From Limiplasma sp034927815 (lineage in GTDB: Bacteria > Bacillota > Clostridia > Christensenellales > Aristaeellaceae), in the NCBI GenBank assembly GCA_034927815.1, contig JAYFPK010000022.1:1-64000 (forward strand): 64,000 nt of DNA, read 5' to 3'. A program made the translations under genes and the position numbers. Positions 42,122 to 49,136 of this stretch are shown here, piece by piece (positions within the stretch are counted from its first letter, which is position 1; every line of letters begins with the position of its first letter). Below the pieces are notes generated by a model. That model was not told the origin of the DNA. It did not search any database and was given only the letters and a program-made list of their open reading frames with translations.

Positions 42122-42873
42122 AGAGCGCCCCCTTGCAGCCTTTGCTTGATTTCCTCCAGGGACAGCCCCTCTGCCTCCCGGGGGCGGGTGAGCACCGCCA
42201 CGGCCATGCCGCAGGCCTTGGCAGCCGAGAGCTTTTCTCCAAAGCCTCCCGCCGCGCCGGATTCCTTGGTCAGGAGGATGTGGGCCCCTGTGGTCCGGAA
42301 CATGGCTTCGTTCAGCTCCTGGGAGAAGGGCCCTTGCATGCAGATGATGCGCTTGGGCGGGAAGCCCGCCTGGATGCAGCTCTCCAGCCCCTGGACAAAG
42401 GGCAGAATCCGCAGCCAAACCCGTTTCTCAAACCCGGCGACGGCGGTGAGGGCCGGGGCTTCTTTGGCCCCCAGCGCGGAAAAGATGATCCCTGGGGCGG
42501 CGTTCAGCCAGGGAATCAGCATATCCAGGGAAGGAAAGGCGAAAAGGCCCTCCTCCTGGGACGCCGGCTCCCGCCTCACCCGCAGGCAGGGTACCCCCGC
42601 GCTTTCGCAGGCCGCCCGCAGGTTGCCGCTCACCGCCTGGGCATAGGGGTGGGTGGCGTCGATCACCAGACGGGGGCGGTGCAGCGCCATCAGCGCGGCC
42701 ATGTCCTCTTTTGCCAGCCGCCCCGTATGCACCCCCAAGCTTCCCCCCGCCTCCAAAAGGGACTCCCCGTACTCCGTAGCCACGCATACCAGCGAGGGAA
42801 CGCCCTTGGCCTTCAAAAGGGAGGCCAGCTCCCGGCCCTCGCTGGTGCCGCCGAATACCATGATCTCAACCAA
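42118..42873 (-). CDS. cbiJ: cobalt-precorrin-6A reductase CbiJ
   Basis: A 251-residue NAD(P)H-dependent reductase of the corrin macrocycle. The nucleotide loop is FGGTSEGRELASLL, and VIDATHPYAQAVSGNLRAA and LLTKESGAAGGFGEKL are family markers. The likely start is TTG 42873, which has a GGGGG ribosome site eight bases upstream and overlaps cbiH by eight. ATG 42861 is an alternative that would leave a gap of four bases. End overlaps cbiET by four. Confidence 0.92.
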   Translation of the reverse strand: MVEIMVFGGTSEGRELASLLKAKGVPSLVCVATEYGESLLEAGGSLGVHTGRLAKEDMAALMALHRPRLVIDATHPYAQAVSGNLRAACESAGVPCLRVRREPASQEEGLFAFPSLDMLIPWLNAAPGIIFSALGAKEAPALTAVAGFEKRVWLRILPFVQGLESCIQAGFPPKRIICMQGPFSQELNEAMFRTTGAHILLTKESGAAGGFGEKLSAAKACGMAVAVLTRPREAEGLSLEEIKQRLQGGAL

Positions 42874-43597
42874 GGCGGTACCCCCTGGGGGTCACCATTT
42901 TGCCCCCGATTTCCCGTGTCTGCCCATTGCCGATGAACACGGTGGTGAACATATCCACCTGGGCGCTTCGCAGCTCCCCCAGGGTCGTCAAGGAGGCTGT
43001 CTCCCCCTCCCGGCCGATGTTCTGAGCCAGGCCGCACAGGGTACCGGGGGATTTGTGCCGCAAAAGAATGCCGCAGGCCCTTTGCAGATAGTCCGCCCGC
43101 TTCTTGCTGGCCGGGTTGTACAGCGCGACGCAGAAATCCCCCATGGCGGCGCAGGCCAGGCGCTTTTCAATCAGCTCCCAGGGGGTAAGCAGGTCCGACA
43201 GGCTGATGACGGCAAAATCATGGGCCAGAGGAGCTCCCAACAGAGCCGCCCCCGCCAGGGCCGCCGTGACCCCTGGCACGATCTCCACCTCCAGGGAAGG
43301 GAACTCCGCCCCCAGCTCCAGCACCAAGGCCGCCATGCCGTACACCCCCGCGTCGCCGCTGCACAGCACCGCCACGGTTTGGCCCTCCAGGGCCAGCTCC
43401 AGGGCCTTGCGGCAGCGCTCCACCTCCCCCATCATGGGGGTGGCGAAGGTGGGCTTGCCCGGGTACAGGGGCGCCACCAGCTCAATGTACCGGGTGTAGC
43501 CCACCAAAATATCCGCCTGCCGGATGGCGGCGTCCGAGGCCAGGGTCATCCCCTGGGCGCTGCCGGGGCCGATGCCCACTACGAATACCTTGCTCAT
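42866..43597 (-). CDS. cbiH: cobalt-precorrin-3B C17-methyltransferase CbiH
   Basis: A 243-residue SAM-dependent methyltransferase that methylates C17 and drives ring contraction. The N-terminal GIGPGSAQGMTLASDAAIR, the central LCSGDAGVYGMAALVLE and the late FTTVFIGNGQTREI are typical of CobJ/CbiH. ATG 43597 follows GGAGGAGCC and overlaps cbiG by four bases. Length agrees with single-domain CbiH, not the CobJ fusions. Confidence 0.95.
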   Translation of the reverse strand: MSKVFVVGIGPGSAQGMTLASDAAIRQADILVGYTRYIELVAPLYPGKPTFATPMMGEVERCRKALELALEGQTVAVLCSGDAGVYGMAALVLELGAEFPSLEVEIVPGVTAALAGAALLGAPLAHDFAVISLSDLLTPWELIEKRLACAAMGDFCVALYNPASKKRADYLQRACGILLRHKSPGTLCGLAQNIGREGETASLTTLGELRSAQVDMFTTVFIGNGQTREIGGKMVTPRGYRLG

Positions 43598-44637
43598 GGC
43601 TCCTCCTCCCCTCCTTCGGGAAAACGCAATGGATAGGGCCCCAGGGCCAAGGCCATGGTAACGCCCCCCGCCGCGTGCTTTTGAGCCAGCAGCCTGGCCC
43701 CCGGGCCGCCGCCCAATATGGCGCTGCGCTCGCACACGTTGTCCACCCCTGTGACGGACTGCACGAAGGCGGAGGCGGTGAACGCGCCGGGCACAGCCGC
43801 CAGCTCCCGGGCGGAAAAGGTGCTCAGGGGCAGGCCGTGGCGGCGGCAGAACTCCACCAAGCCGGTTTCCCTGGCCTTCAGGTCAATGCTGCACACCCGG
43901 GCCACCGCCAGGGGATGGCAGCCTGCGCTCTCCAGGAGGCGGGCAAAGGCGCTCTCAATGGCCTGGGCGTCCGTGCCCTTTTTGCACCCCACCCCCAGAG
44001 TGATGGCCGGCGGCACCAGGTGCAAAGGTTCGGGGGCGGCCGGGTCTTGCGCCGCCAAGGGCCGCCTCTCCCAGCTTACCGCGATGTCCCCGGGGCCCTG
44101 GATAAGGCGGATTCCCTGGGGCGGCGCGCCCTGGATGGGAAAGCCGCTGGAAAGGGCCAGGGCCTCCCCGGCCAGCAGCCGGGCGGACACCCTTTTGATG
44201 CGTCCGGGATTCGCAATGGCAAGGCCCTGGCTTTTGGCCCAGGTATCCACGGCAAAGATCCCGCGCAAGTCGGTGGCGGTGGTAATGACGGGTGCGGCCC
44301 CCACCAGGGCGGCGATTTCCACCGCCAAGTCGTTGGCCCCGCCCAGATGCCCGGACAGCAGGGAAATGCTGTATTTACCCAGATCGTCCACCACCACCAC
44401 GGCGGGGTCGGCGGCCTTGCTGCGCACATGGGGGGCTACGGCCCGCACGGCGATGCCCGCCGAGCCGATGAACACCAAGGCGTCTTTCGAGGCGAAGCGC
44501 GCCTGGGTCCACGCCGCCAGCCCGCCCTCCCCGCAGCGCTCCGCCTGGGCGCTGTGGCCTTTGCCTTGCAGCGCCTGGGCCAGCCCCTGGCCCAGGGCGT
44601 GGCCCCTTTCGCTAAAGGCGATGATGCCCACGTTCAT
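43594..44637 (-). CDS. cbiG: cobalt-precorrin-5A hydrolase CbiG
   Basis: A 347-residue enzyme that opens the delta-lactone of cobalt-precorrin-5A and releases acetaldehyde, a step specific to the anaerobic pathway. The N-terminal domain has VFIGSAGIAVRAVAPHV, SLLSGHLGGANDLA and VITTATDLRGIFAVDTWA. The C-terminal CbiG_C domain has LGVGCKKGTDAQAIESA and LPLSTFSARELAAVPG. It overlaps cbiF and cbiH by four bases each. Confidence 0.95.
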   Translation of the reverse strand: MNVGIIAFSERGHALGQGLAQALQGKGHSAQAERCGEGGLAAWTQARFASKDALVFIGSAGIAVRAVAPHVRSKAADPAVVVVDDLGKYSISLLSGHLGGANDLAVEIAALVGAAPVITTATDLRGIFAVDTWAKSQGLAIANPGRIKRVSARLLAGEALALSSGFPIQGAPPQGIRLIQGPGDIAVSWERRPLAAQDPAAPEPLHLVPPAITLGVGCKKGTDAQAIESAFARLLESAGCHPLAVARVCSIDLKARETGLVEFCRRHGLPLSTFSARELAAVPGAFTASAFVQSVTGVDNVCERSAILGGGPGARLLAQKHAAGGVTMALALGPYPLRFPEGGEEEP

Positions 44638-45392
44638 GCGCCATCCCCCTGGCGAAAGGCGGTGGTGAAGGCGGGGTCATAAAGCTTGGAAAGGGCGTAA
44701 TCATCCCCCAGGAAGTCCCCCACGGTGATCAGCGCATGGTTGGCGATGCCGCTTTGCACAGCCGTTTCATGGAGGGTGCCCACGGTGCAGCGCGCCACCC
44801 TCTCCTGCGGCCAGGTGGCCTTGTAGACGATGGCGGCGGGGGTGGCGGCTTCGTATCCCCCCGCCAGTAGCTCCTCTTGCAAGGGCCGGGTCAGCCCGGC
44901 GCTTAAAAAGACCACCATGGTGGCCCGGTGGGCGGCAAGGCTGCGGATGCTCTCCCGCTCCGGCACGGGGGTTCTGCCCGCCATCCGGGTAAGGATCACG
45001 CTTTGGCTCACCTGGGGCAAGGTATACTCCGCTTTCAGCGCCGCCGCCGCGCCGCAAAAGCTGGAGACCCCCGGGCAGATTTCATAGGGAATGCCCAGCG
45101 CCTCCAGCCTGTCCATCTGCTCCCGGATGGCCCCATATACGCAAGGGTCCCCGGTGTGAAGGCGAACGGTCCTTTTGCCGCGCCGCTCCATGGCCTCCAT
45201 CACCTGGACTACCTCCTCCAGGGTCATGAGGGCGCTGTTGTGTGTTTCACACCCGGGCCGGGCGTAGTCCAGCAAGGCGGGGTTCACCAAAGAGCCCGCG
45301 TAGACAATGGCGTCCGCCTGCTTCAAAAGCTCCGCGCCCCGCACCGTGATCAGGTCCGCCGCGCCGCAGCCCGCGCCCACAAAATAAATCAT
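44634..45392 (-). CDS. cbiF: cobalt-precorrin-4 C11-methyltransferase CbiF
   Basis: A 252-residue SAM-dependent methyltransferase acting on C11. Motifs VGAGCGAADLITVRGAELL, VYAGSLVNPALL, LHTGDPCVYGAIREQMDRL and VIYKATWPQERV are diagnostic. ATG 45392 (MIYFVGAG) follows GGAGGAAAAGC; an upstream TTG would add five residues without benefit. Overlaps the cbiD stop by four bases (ATGA). Confidence 0.96.
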   Translation of the reverse strand: MIYFVGAGCGAADLITVRGAELLKQADAIVYAGSLVNPALLDYARPGCETHNSALMTLEEVVQVMEAMERRGKRTVRLHTGDPCVYGAIREQMDRLEALGIPYEICPGVSSFCGAAAALKAEYTLPQVSQSVILTRMAGRTPVPERESIRSLAAHRATMVVFLSAGLTRPLQEELLAGGYEAATPAAIVYKATWPQERVARCTVGTLHETAVQSGIANHALITVGDFLGDDYALSKLYDPAFTTAFRQGDGA

Positions 45393-46531
45393 GCGCTTTT
45401 CCTCCAAAGGCGCATCAGCGCCTGGGCGTTTTCACTCCGGGCCAAAACGCCGCCAAGGTCCTGTGCGTTGCTAAAGCATACGTAGCCAACCTCAACGCCC
45501 TGGGGAACGCGCCGCCGCAGGGTGGCCCCGATGCGCGCCCCCAACACCGCCATGGTTCCCGCCAGCAGCCCCGCCCTCTGGAGCAGCGCCAGCGCCGCGT
45601 CCGTGGCAACGCAGGCGGCGACCTCCCGCAAAAGCGCGGCCTGGGCCCCCGCTTCCAGGGCGCAGGCCAGAAGCGTTTCCATCCGCCCGTCGCCGCTTTG
45701 GGAATGGGTGTTCATCATGCCGATGCCCAGCTTCACCAGCTTGCCGATGTGCCCCACCAGCAGAAGGTGCGTAAAGCCCAGCTCCACCGCGGCGTCCATG
45801 GCGTCCCCGATGAAGTTGGAGCAGGAGACATGGGCCTCCAAAGACAGGCCCAGCTTCTCCCCGGCAAAGGCCTCCCCGTAGTTGCCGGGGGTCAGCAGCA
45901 CGCGCTTCTCCCCGGAGGCGGCCAGCTGCCGCAGCTCCAGCCGGAGGGTGTCGATGAGGGCGGCGTTGCTCATGGGCTCCACAATGCCCGTGGTGCCGAT
46001 GATGGAAATGCCTCCCTCAATGCCCATGCGGGGGTTGAAGGTGCGAAGGGCCAGCTCCTCCCCTCCGGGCACCCAAATGCACAGGGCGACGCCCCCGGCA
46101 TACCCGTACTCCCGGCAGACGGCCTCCACCTCCTGGGCGATCATCCGCCGGGGGGTGGAGTTGATGGCCGCTTCCCCTACGGGCTGGTCCAGCCCGGGCT
46201 TGGTCACGCGCCCCACCCCCGGGCCCCCTTGGATCAGGATGCCTTCCACCGTTTTGCTGGCCTGGGCGTGTACCAAAACGCCGTTGGTCACGTCAGGGTC
46301 GTCGCCGCTGTCCTTGCGGATGGCGCAGGAGGCAAGGCCGGGCTCCAGGCGCGCTTCCAGCACGTCCAGGGTGAGACGCACGCCTTTGGGGGTGGACAGG
46401 GAAACATACGGCACGGGTCCGCCGCAGAGCAGCATGGCCGTGGCGGCCTTGGCCGCGGCGGCGGCGCAGGAGCCGGTGGTGTAGCCGCAGCGCAGGAGCT
46501 TCCCGTCCACGTTTTTGCGCAATTCCTCCAT
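45389..46531 (-). CDS. cbiD: cobalt-precorrin-5B C1-methyltransferase CbiD
   Basis: First gene of the cobalamin operon. It encodes a 380-residue methyltransferase found only in anaerobic synthesis. Conserved RCGYTTGSCAAAAAKAAT, GDDPDVTNGVLVHA, NSTPRRMI and GNYGEAFAGEKLGLS are present. ATG 46531 follows directly on a GGAGG-T6 stretch, where the ribosome site lies in the 3' arm of a hairpin. A TTG three bases upstream is in frame but less likely. Overlaps cbiF by four bases. Confidence 0.96.
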   Translation of the reverse strand: MEELRKNVDGKLLRCGYTTGSCAAAAAKAATAMLLCGGPVPYVSLSTPKGVRLTLDVLEARLEPGLASCAIRKDSGDDPDVTNGVLVHAQASKTVEGILIQGGPGVGRVTKPGLDQPVGEAAINSTPRRMIAQEVEAVCREYGYAGGVALCIWVPGGEELALRTFNPRMGIEGGISIIGTTGIVEPMSNAALIDTLRLELRQLAASGEKRVLLTPGNYGEAFAGEKLGLSLEAHVSCSNFIGDAMDAAVELGFTHLLLVGHIGKLVKLGIGMMNTHSQSGDGRMETLLACALEAGAQAALLREVAACVATDAALALLQRAGLLAGTMAVLGARIGATLRRRVPQGVEVGYVCFSNAQDLGGVLARSENAQALMRLWRKSA

Positions 46532-46532
46532 C

Positions 46533-46558
46533 AAAAAACCTCCGGCGCAGGCCGAAGG
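46533..46558 (-). terminator. riboswitch expression-platform hairpin at the cbiD start
   Basis: On the minus strand, CCTTCGGC-CTGC-GCCGGAGG followed by six T residues forms a compact terminator-like hairpin. Its 3' arm contains the GGAGG ribosome site of cbiD and the T run ends just before the ATG. It could therefore stop transcription, hide the ribosome site, or both, under control of the cobalamin riboswitch upstream. Confidence 0.7.
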
Positions 46559-46574
46559 TCAACAAGGAGATGGA

Positions 46575-46700
46575 AATCCATCCCCGGTCATATCCTCCGG
46601 TGTCCGCAAAGGAATATGGAACATGGCGGTCCGGCTGTCACGGTAACGTACTTGCGAGGGAATTTCACCCTACTTCTCCATTTGGTTGTACATCCCCCAG
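46575..46700 (-). promoter_or_regulatory. cobalamin riboswitch of the cbiD-cbiC operon
   Basis: The minus-strand leader contains GGGTGAAATTCCCTCGCAAG followed by CGTTACCGTGACAGCCGG. This aligns closely with the core of the plus-strand riboswitch (GGGTGAAAATCCCGCGCAAG, then CGTTGCTGTGA). A B12-box-like CACCGGAGGATATGACC lies downstream. The rest is more diverged than the plus-strand copy, so boundaries are approximate. Expected effect: high cobalamin lowers expression of the whole operon. Confidence 0.75.
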
Positions 46701-46721
46701 GGGGTCCTGGGAGATATGTTC

Positions 46722-46750
46722 ATTCTAGGGCGCTGGGGGGGCTTTGTCAA
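46722..46750 (-). promoter_or_regulatory. sigma-A promoter of the cobalamin operon
   Basis: Minus-strand TTGACA, a 17-base spacer and TAGAAT, a near-consensus promoter that starts the riboswitch leader about 180 bases before cbiD. Confidence 0.8.
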
Positions 46751-46760
46751 GGCGGGGCAA

Positions 46761-46789
46761 TTGACATTTCCATGCCGCTGTGCTACTGT
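46761..46789 (+). promoter_or_regulatory. sigma-A promoter of the cbiK operon
   Basis: TTGACA, a 17-base spacer and TACTGT. The -35 boxes of this and the minus-strand promoter are only ten bases apart, back to back, so the two could affect each other. Confidence 0.75.
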
Positions 46790-46799
46790 GAACGGGAAT

Positions 46800-46965
46800 T
46801 GAATAGGGGACCAGGTTATGGAAGCCGGGTGAAAATCCCGCGCAAGGCCGTTGCTGTGATTCGCCGGGTTTTTCGGACAAATGCCACTGGAGACATCCGG
46901 GAAGGCGTCCGGAAACAGCGCCCTGGAAAGGGCGCGGGCGATAAGCCAGAATACTTGCCTGAATC
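46800..46965 (+). promoter_or_regulatory. cobalamin riboswitch of the cbiK operon
   Basis: A well-formed cobalamin aptamer: CCGGGTGAAAATCCCGCGCA, CCGTTGCTGTGA, ATGCCACTGGAGACATCCGG, a GC hairpin CGCCCTGGAAAGGGCG, and the B12 box ATAAGCCAGAATACTTGCCT at 46941-46960. It lies between its promoter and a terminator hairpin, so transcription of cbiK and the transporter genes should fall when cobalamin is plentiful. Confidence 0.9.
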
Positions 46966-47072
46966 CTTGCCGCACAGAATGCGGCGTATTCGGCTCTGCG
47001 GACCTCCGGAGCGATGAATATGGGGAAAAGGGCCGGTGACCGGCTGTTTTCCGCTGTTTGTTGTTTGTGATG

Positions 47073-47105
47073 CCCGTTTGCAGCGCCGAATGCGAACGGG
47101 TTTTT
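47073..47105 (+). terminator. riboswitch-controlled terminator before cbiK
   Basis: CCCGTTTGCA (47073-47082) pairs with TGCGAACGGG (47091-47100) with one wobble, followed by five T. It is 69 bases before the cbiK start. Antitermination would pair 5'-arm sequence with the leader between 46966 and 47072; the exact alternative helix was not resolved. Confidence 0.78.
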
Positions 47106-47174
47106 GTGTTGTCCGCCCAGGCGCGGTTCCCGCGTGGGCGATGGCAAATAAACAAACTAATGGAGGAAAACCCA

Positions 47175-48038
47175 ATGAAGAACACCCAAAAGATGCTGGC
47201 CCTGACGCTGACGCTGTGCCTGGCGATGTCCCTGGTGGGAAGCGGCGTGGCCGAAACCAAGCCCGTGCTGCTGGCGGTGAGCTTTGGCACCAGCTACAAC
47301 GACAGCCGGGATGTGACCATCGGCGCCATTGAACAGGCCCTTCAGGCCGCCTACCCGGAGTATGAGGTGCGCCGCGCCTTCACCAGCCAGATCATCATCG
47401 ACATCCTCAAGGAACGGGAAGGCCTGGAGATCGACAATGTCACCGAGGCCATGGAGCGCCTGGTGGCGGACGGCGTGAAGGATGTGGTCATTCAGCCCAC
47501 CCATGTGATGAACGGCTTTGAGTACGACGATATCATCGCCGAGATTGCCCCCTACCAGGACAAGTTCGACAGCTTCAAGGTGGGCGAGCCTCTGCTGATC
47601 TCCGAAGCGGACTATGACCAGGTGGTGGCCGCGATCACCGAGGGAACCGCCGCTTACAACGGGGAAGGCGCCGCCATCGTGTTCATGGGCCACGGCACCG
47701 AGCACGCCTCCAACGCCACCTATGCCAAGCTCCAGCAAAAGCTGCTGGACGCGGGCCACAGCAACTACTTCATCGGCACCGTGGAAGCGGAGCCCACCGT
47801 GGAGGAAGTGCTGGAGCGGGTGAAGGAGAGCGGCGCGTCCAAGGTGGTGCTGCTGCCCCTTATGGTAGTGGCCGGGGACCATGCCCACAACGACATGGCC
47901 GGGGACGAGGAAGATTCCTGGAAGAGCGTCTTTACGGCAGCGGGCTTTGAGGTGGAGTGCGTCCTGGAGGGCTTGGGCCAGAATGCCGCCATCCAGCAGA
48001 TGTACGTGCAGCACGCCGCGGAGGCCATGGGCAAGTAA
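47175..48038 (+). CDS. cbiK: exported cobaltochelatase CbiK
   Basis: A 287-residue class-II chelatase that inserts Co2+ (or Fe2+) into sirohydrochlorin. The chelatase fold is complete: VSFGTSYNDSRDVTIGAIEQ, THVMNGFEYDDI (Glu116), FMGHGTEHASNATYAKL (His173) and GDHAHNDMAGDEEDSWK (His236). It has a clear N-terminal signal peptide (MLALTLTLCLAMSLVG, cleavage near GVA-ET), so it should act outside the membrane. Cytoplasmic CbiK has no such extension; an exported CbiK is known from Desulfovibrio. ATG 47175 follows ATGGAGGAAAA. No other chelatase is in the window. Confidence 0.92.
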   Translation: MKNTQKMLALTLTLCLAMSLVGSGVAETKPVLLAVSFGTSYNDSRDVTIGAIEQALQAAYPEYEVRRAFTSQIIIDILKEREGLEIDNVTEAMERLVADGVKDVVIQPTHVMNGFEYDDIIAEIAPYQDKFDSFKVGEPLLISEADYDQVVAAITEGTAAYNGEGAAIVFMGHGTEHASNATYAKLQQKLLDAGHSNYFIGTVEAEPTVEEVLERVKESGASKVVLLPLMVVAGDHAHNDMAGDEEDSWKSVFTAAGFEVECVLEGLGQNAAIQQMYVQHAAEAMGK

Positions 48039-48070
48039 GCTTTTGCCAAACTCCGGATTGATTCTAAGAT

Positions 48071-48113
48071 GGCTTTGTGCGCACGCCGGGCTTCCCGGCG
48101 TGCGCACAAAGCC
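48071..48113. other. perfect 20-bp hairpin between cbiK and the next gene
   Basis: Arms 48071-48090 and 48094-48113 are exactly complementary around a three-base loop. No T run follows. It lies in the 95-base gap between cbiK and the first surface-protein gene. It is more likely an mRNA-end protector or partial attenuator than a full terminator. Confidence 0.65.
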
Positions 48114-48133
48114 CCGGGGAGAAGGAAAAAACA

Positions 48134-48601
48134 ATGAAAAAATGGATATCGGCTTTCCTGGTTGCCCTCATGATGATCGTGTTGGTTGCGGGGGCCGCCG
48201 CTCAAAGCGCCGCCGAGCCGGAGGGCAAGCCCCTCTACGCCCGCCAAATCGCGGAAGGCTCCTATGCCATCACCGTGAAATCCAGCACATCCATGTTCCG
48301 GGTGGTGGATGCGCAGCTCACGGTGGAGGATGGAGCGATGAGCTGCCTTATCACCATGAGCGGCAAGGGCTTTGGCAAGCTCTACCTGGGCACCGGGGAG
48401 GAGGCCCTGGCGGACACGGAGGAAAACACCATCCCCTCGGTGATCAACGGGGAAGGGGCCGTGACGTTCCTGGTGCCTGTGGAGGCGCTGGATATGGAGA
48501 TCGAGTGCACCGGCTGGAGCATCCGGAAGAAAAAGTGGTATGACCGGACGCTGGTGTTTGAATCCGCACTGATCCCCCCGGAAGCGGTTACGGCGGAATA
48601 A
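48134..48601 (+). CDS. secreted beta-rich domain protein (NEAT-like?)
   Basis: A 155-residue exported protein. A signal peptide (FLVALMMIVLVAGAAAQ) is followed by a single domain of about 125 residues with alternating strands: GSYAITVKSSTSMFRVVDAQ, MSCLITMSGKGFGKLYLGT, FLVPVEALDMEIECTGW and KWYDRTLVFESALIP. The same strand plan is found in the next gene, so the two are paralogues. Similar proteins in Clostridia are sometimes named iron-transport or heme-binding; that is not proven here. ATG 48134 follows GAAGGA. No lipobox or cell-wall motif is seen, so it is probably released or held by partners. Confidence 0.75.
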   Translation: MKKWISAFLVALMMIVLVAGAAAQSAAEPEGKPLYARQIAEGSYAITVKSSTSMFRVVDAQLTVEDGAMSCLITMSGKGFGKLYLGTGEEALADTEENTIPSVINGEGAVTFLVPVEALDMEIECTGWSIRKKKWYDRTLVFESALIPPEAVTAE

Positions 48602-48605
48602 GCCC

Positions 48606-49136
48606 ATGAGAAGAGTGGGATGGGCCGCCCTGGCGCTGTGCCTGTTGCTGCTGCCCCTGGGGGCGGCAGCCGGGCCGCCTGCCGCGCTGCCTGGGGACGG
48701 CCTGTATACAGTGGAGGCGGCGCTGGCCGGCGGCACCGGAAGGGCCACCGTTGCCTCCCCGGCGGAGCTGGCGGTGCAAAACGGCGTTGCCATGGCTACG
48801 GTGGTGTGGAGCAGCCCCTATTACGAGTACATGGTAGTGGGGGAGGAAACCTACTACCCGGTGCAAAAGGAAGGGAACTCCACCTTTGTGGTTCCCGTGG
48901 CTCTGGACGCGGACATAGCCGTATCCGCCCAAACGGTGGCCATGAGCCAGCCCCATGTGATTCAATATACCTTGCGCTTTGATTCCGCCACCCTCAAGCC
49001 CATCCAGGAAGGCGGGGGAGGGGGAAGCATGGTGCTTTGGGGCGCGGCGGCGGTGGCAGCGGCTTTGGGGCTGGTCCTGGCGGTGGTGAAGAGGGCCCGG
49101 CGCAACAAGGGCACGGCGAAGGGACCAAAGCCATGA
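48606..49136 (+). CDS. surface beta-rich domain protein with C-terminal membrane anchor
   Basis: A 176-residue protein with a signal peptide (ALALCLLLLPLGAAAG), then one domain of about 115 residues: GLYTVEAALAGGTGRATVAS, ATVVWSSPYYEYMVVGEETY, STFVVPVALDADIAVSAQTV and VIQYTLRFDSATL. A Gly linker (EGGGGGSM), a C-terminal membrane helix (WGAAAVAAALGLVLAVV) and a basic tail follow. The layout resembles NEAT-type heme-binding proteins on Gram-positive cell surfaces, with the WSSPYYEYM loop as a possible ligand site. It begins four bases after the previous stop, and its own stop overlaps the transporter binding-protein start (ATGA). Confidence 0.75.
   Translation: MRRVGWAALALCLLLLPLGAAAGPPAALPGDGLYTVEAALAGGTGRATVASPAELAVQNGVAMATVVWSSPYYEYMVVGEETYYPVQKEGNSTFVVPVALDADIAVSAQTVAMSQPHVIQYTLRFDSATLKPIQEGGGGGSMVLWGAAAVAAALGLVLAVVKRARRNKGTAKGPKP

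Noticed and set aside
40970..42646. 558-codon open frame on the plus strand
   Set aside because: Antisense to cbiET and cbiJ, which carry family motifs and overlap neighbours in the expected way.
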